Below are positions 6,177-7,431 of a stretch of DNA of 7,431 nt, one piece after another (the stretch's first letter is position 1; every line of letters begins with the position of its first letter). The stretch covers positions 1 to 7,431 of the forward strand of contig JACMOF010000170.1 in the NCBI GenBank assembly GCA_014378155.1. Reading direction: 5' to 3'. Both the position numbers and the translations under genes were made by a program. The notes under the pieces were generated by a model that was not told the DNA's origin, ran no database searches, and saw only the letters and a program-made list of their open reading frames with translations. Source of the stretch: Caulobacter sp. (GTDB lineage Bacteria > Pseudomonadota > Alphaproteobacteria > Caulobacterales > Caulobacteraceae).

Positions 6177-6402
6177 CGCCTGGGTAGAGTCCCAGCTTTC
6201 GCGAGGGGGCGCTTATGCCGCGTTCGCGGGGAGAAGTCCAGCGCGCGGCGATCGAGAAACCGGTCTCTAGCACTTGGTCTGCGGATAAACGGTCTCGCCG
6301 CGCTTGAGCATGCCATGAAGGTTTCGATCTTCTTGCGACGGGCTCCATCTTCATGGAGTGGGTGCGGAAGCTCGGGCGAAACGGGTTGGGCGGACTCTTG
6401 AG

Positions 6403-6420
6403 CCGGCGGCAGCGCGCCGG
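6403..6420 (-). terminator. GC-rich hairpin just downstream of folK
   Basis: CCGGCG-6 bases-CGCCGG is a perfect 6-bp stem three bases past the folK stop. It lacks a T-run on the minus strand, so it is not a standard intrinsic terminator. It could pause or protect the 3' end of the folK message. Confidence 0.25.
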
Positions 6421-6423
6421 AAA

Positions 6424-6954
6424 CTAAGTTTTGGCAATGTCAGGCGCGGCGTCGCTTCCGACGGTCGCCGCCGCCGCCAGGTCCGCCGCCGTCCGACTGC
6501 TGACCGGATGACGCCACTCCGGCGAGATTTCCGCCAGCGGCCCCATCACGAACAGGCGCTCGTGGGCGCGCGGATGGGGCAGGACGAGGCCGACCTCGGT
6601 CACCGTTCGACCCTGGGCGATCAGGTCGAGGTCCAGGGTGCGCGGCGCGTTGGCGTGTATCCGGACGCGGCCGAAATGAGTCTCGATCCGGTGTAGCCGC
6701 GCCAGGATTTCGCTCGCAGGTAGCGGCGTCTCGACCAAGACGACGCCGTTGCGATAGGCTGGCGCCGTAGGGTCAGGCCACGCCGCCGACGCCCACCAGG
6801 AGGAGCGGCCCACGACTTTCAGATCCCCAGCCTCGATGGCCCCTATCGCGGCGTCCAGCAAGGCTTCCCGACTCGGATAGGAACCGGGCAGGCTGCAGCC
6901 CAACGCCACCACCGCAACCTCATCCAGCCATTTTTGATCAAACTGATTTTTCAA
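6424..6954 (-). CDS. folK: 2-amino-4-hydroxy-6-hydroxymethyldihydropteridine pyrophosphokinase (HPPK)
   Basis: HPPK transfers pyrophosphate from ATP to 6-hydroxymethyl-dihydropterin in folate synthesis. The protein has 176 residues. Family features: the first strand with VALG (16-19), [11 protein letters not shown] (66-76) with Tyr67 and Asn69 equivalent to the E. coli pterin-binding Tyr53/Asn55, the signature [11 protein letters not shown] (102-112) with metal-binding Asp108 and Asp110, and [18 protein letters not shown] (126-143). Two usual residues differ: GSNL is GCSL, and the Arg usually before NAPR is Ala101. The start is a TTG at 6954 with AGGA five bases upstream; a GTG at residue 15 would cut into the first strand. 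The first dozen codons are AT-rich compared with the rest. It precedes rpoZ on the same strand with a 311-bp gap, and diverges from the NYN gene. Confidence 0.92.
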   Translation of the reverse strand: MKNQFDQKWLDEVAVVALGCSLPGSYPSREALLDAAIGAIEAGDLKVVGRSSWWASAAWPDPTAPAYRNGVVLVETPLPASEILARLHRIETHFGRVRIHANAPRTLDLDLIAQGRTVTEVGLVLPHPRAHERLFVMGPLAEISPEWRHPVSSRTAADLAAAATVGSDAAPDIAKT

Positions 6955-6963
6955 GGATTTCCT
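6954..6963. promoter_or_regulatory. Palindromic AGGA-TT-TCCT giving a ribosome site to each divergent gene
   Basis: On the plus strand AGGA (6954-6957) lies 11 bases before the GTG of the NYN gene. On the minus strand AGGA (6963-6960) lies five bases before the TTG of folK. The whole divergent gap is 14 bases, so the two ribosome sites interlock and promoters must lie inside the opposing coding sequences. The plus-strand spacing is long, so this site is the weaker of the two. Confidence 0.45.
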
Positions 6964-6968
6964 ACTCA

Positions 6969-7431
6969 GTGACCTTTTACCCGACCGAGCGCCTGGCGCT
7001 GTTCATCGACGGGGCCAACTTCTTCTCCGCCGCCAAGGCCCTCAGCCTCGACATCGACTACCGCAAGCTGTTGGACGAGTTCCGCAAGCGCGGCATCCTG
7101 GTGCGGGCCTATTATTACACCGCCATCGCCGAGAACGAGGAATATTCCCCGATCCGGCCGTTGGTCGACTGGCTCGACTACAACGGCTTTACCCTGGTGA
7201 CCAAGCCGGCCCGCGAATATACCGACAGTACGGGCCGCAAGCGCTGGCGCGGCGACATGGACATCGAGATCGCCGTCGACATGATGCAGATGGCCGAGAC
7301 CGCCGACCATCTGGTGCTGTTTTCCGGCGACGGCGACTTCCGCGCCCTGGTCGAGGCCGTTCAGCGCAAGGGCCGCCGCGTCACCGTGGTCTCGACCATG
7401 AAGAGCCAGCCCCCGATGACCAGTGACGACC
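6969..7431 (+). CDS. NYN domain protein, LabA/DUF88 family, N-terminal 154 residues
   Basis: NYN domains are PIN-like folds that use acidic residues to bind a metal and are thought to act as ribonucleases; the substrate of this protein is unknown. The sequence starts at a GTG, and 154 codons are visible before the window ends. Family motifs are clear: FIDGANFF (12-19) with Asp14 and Asn17, the RGDMDIEIAVDMM segment (94-106) with Asp96 and Asp98, and LFSGDGDFRALVEAV (117-131) with Asp121 and Asp123. All expected acidic positions are present, so it is probably active. The GTG has AAGGA upstream at 11 bases. Divergent from folK by 14 bases. The missing C-terminus could hold an extra RNA-binding region, which cannot be judged here. 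Confidence 0.9.
   Translation, partial: MTFYPTERLALFIDGANFFSAAKALSLDIDYRKLLDEFRKRGILVRAYYYTAIAENEEYSPIRPLVDWLDYNGFTLVTKPAREYTDSTGRKRWRGDMDIEIAVDMMQMAETADHLVLFSGDGDFRALVEAVQRKGRRVTVVSTMKSQPPMTSDD

Larger units (their letters stand above)
6113..6423. other. 311-bp stretch between folK and rpoZ without a supported gene
   Basis: I see no convincing coding sequence here. It holds the candidate rpoZ promoter and palindrome near the left end. It also holds several hairpins: 6180-6195 (CTGGG-TAGAGT-CCCAG), 6218-6229 (CCGC-GTTC-GCGG), 6343-6358 (CTCCAT-CTTC-ATGGAG) and 6403-6420. GANTC sites occur at 6187-6191 and 6393-6397. A frame open upstream of rpoZ (from 6316) lacks family similarity and is rich in Arg, so I do not count it as coding. 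The leader is long for an operon-internal gap, so a small RNA or a separate regulatory leader is possible but not shown. Confidence 0.5.

Noticed and set aside
5753..6316. N-terminal extension of rpoZ to 187 residues
   Set aside because: The conserved omega sequence begins at the ATG at 6112 with a good GAGGA before it. The extension is Arg-rich and crosses the candidate promoter.
6153..6401. Plus-strand 82-codon frame in the folK-rpoZ gap
   Set aside because: It is Arg/Ser-rich and low complexity, with no ribosome site or family features, and it crosses the candidate rpoZ promoter in antisense.
534..6874. General cluster of GANTC methylation sites
   Set aside because: I found eight (534, 1862, 3867, 4774, 6187, 6393, 6678 and 6870), most inside genes. 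Apart from the one near the rpoZ promoter the distribution does not stand out by eye.

Overview
This high-GC window carries a core alphaproteobacterial gene set. The gene content (acpS, lepB, rnc, era; folK, rpoZ, rsh) and the style of the GC-rich palindromic intergenic repeats suggest Caulobacter or a close relative in the Caulobacteraceae. That assignment is inference from protein character and gene content; no database was searched.

Layout. Left half, plus strand: the 3' end of acpS (holo-ACP synthase), a 133-bp palindromic repeat (R1), an unrecognised 58-residue membrane protein, lepB (signal peptidase I), rnc (RNase III, overlapping lepB by 4 bases), a second copy of the repeat in inverted orientation (R2), and era (GTPase for 30S maturation). 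Right half, minus strand, converging on era: folK, then rpoZ (RNA polymerase omega), then rsh (bifunctional (p)ppGpp synthetase/hydrolase), ending 76 bases from the era stop. At the right edge a NYN/LabA-family gene starts divergently from folK, 14 bases away, and runs off the window.

Functional themes. The left operon joins lipid carrier activation, protein secretion and RNA/ribosome processing. The right one joins folate synthesis with omega and the stringent-response enzyme, which are commonly neighbours in alphaproteobacteria. In several relatives the two blocks are co-linear; here they face each other.

Most interesting points: (1) R1 and R2 are inverted copies on either side of lepB-rnc, so one transcript across the region could fold into a roughly 130-bp imperfect duplex, a potential substrate for the RNase III encoded between them; (2) RNase III has Gly where the family normally has a metal-binding Asp; (3) rsh appears to begin at a CTG that overlaps the rpoZ stop and has an ideal Shine-Dalgarno; (4) R1 supplies the last nine codons and the stop of acpS, while the right end of R2 forms a terminator-like hairpin just before era; (5) rpoZ has a plausible promoter whose -35 lies in a perfect 14-bp palindrome.
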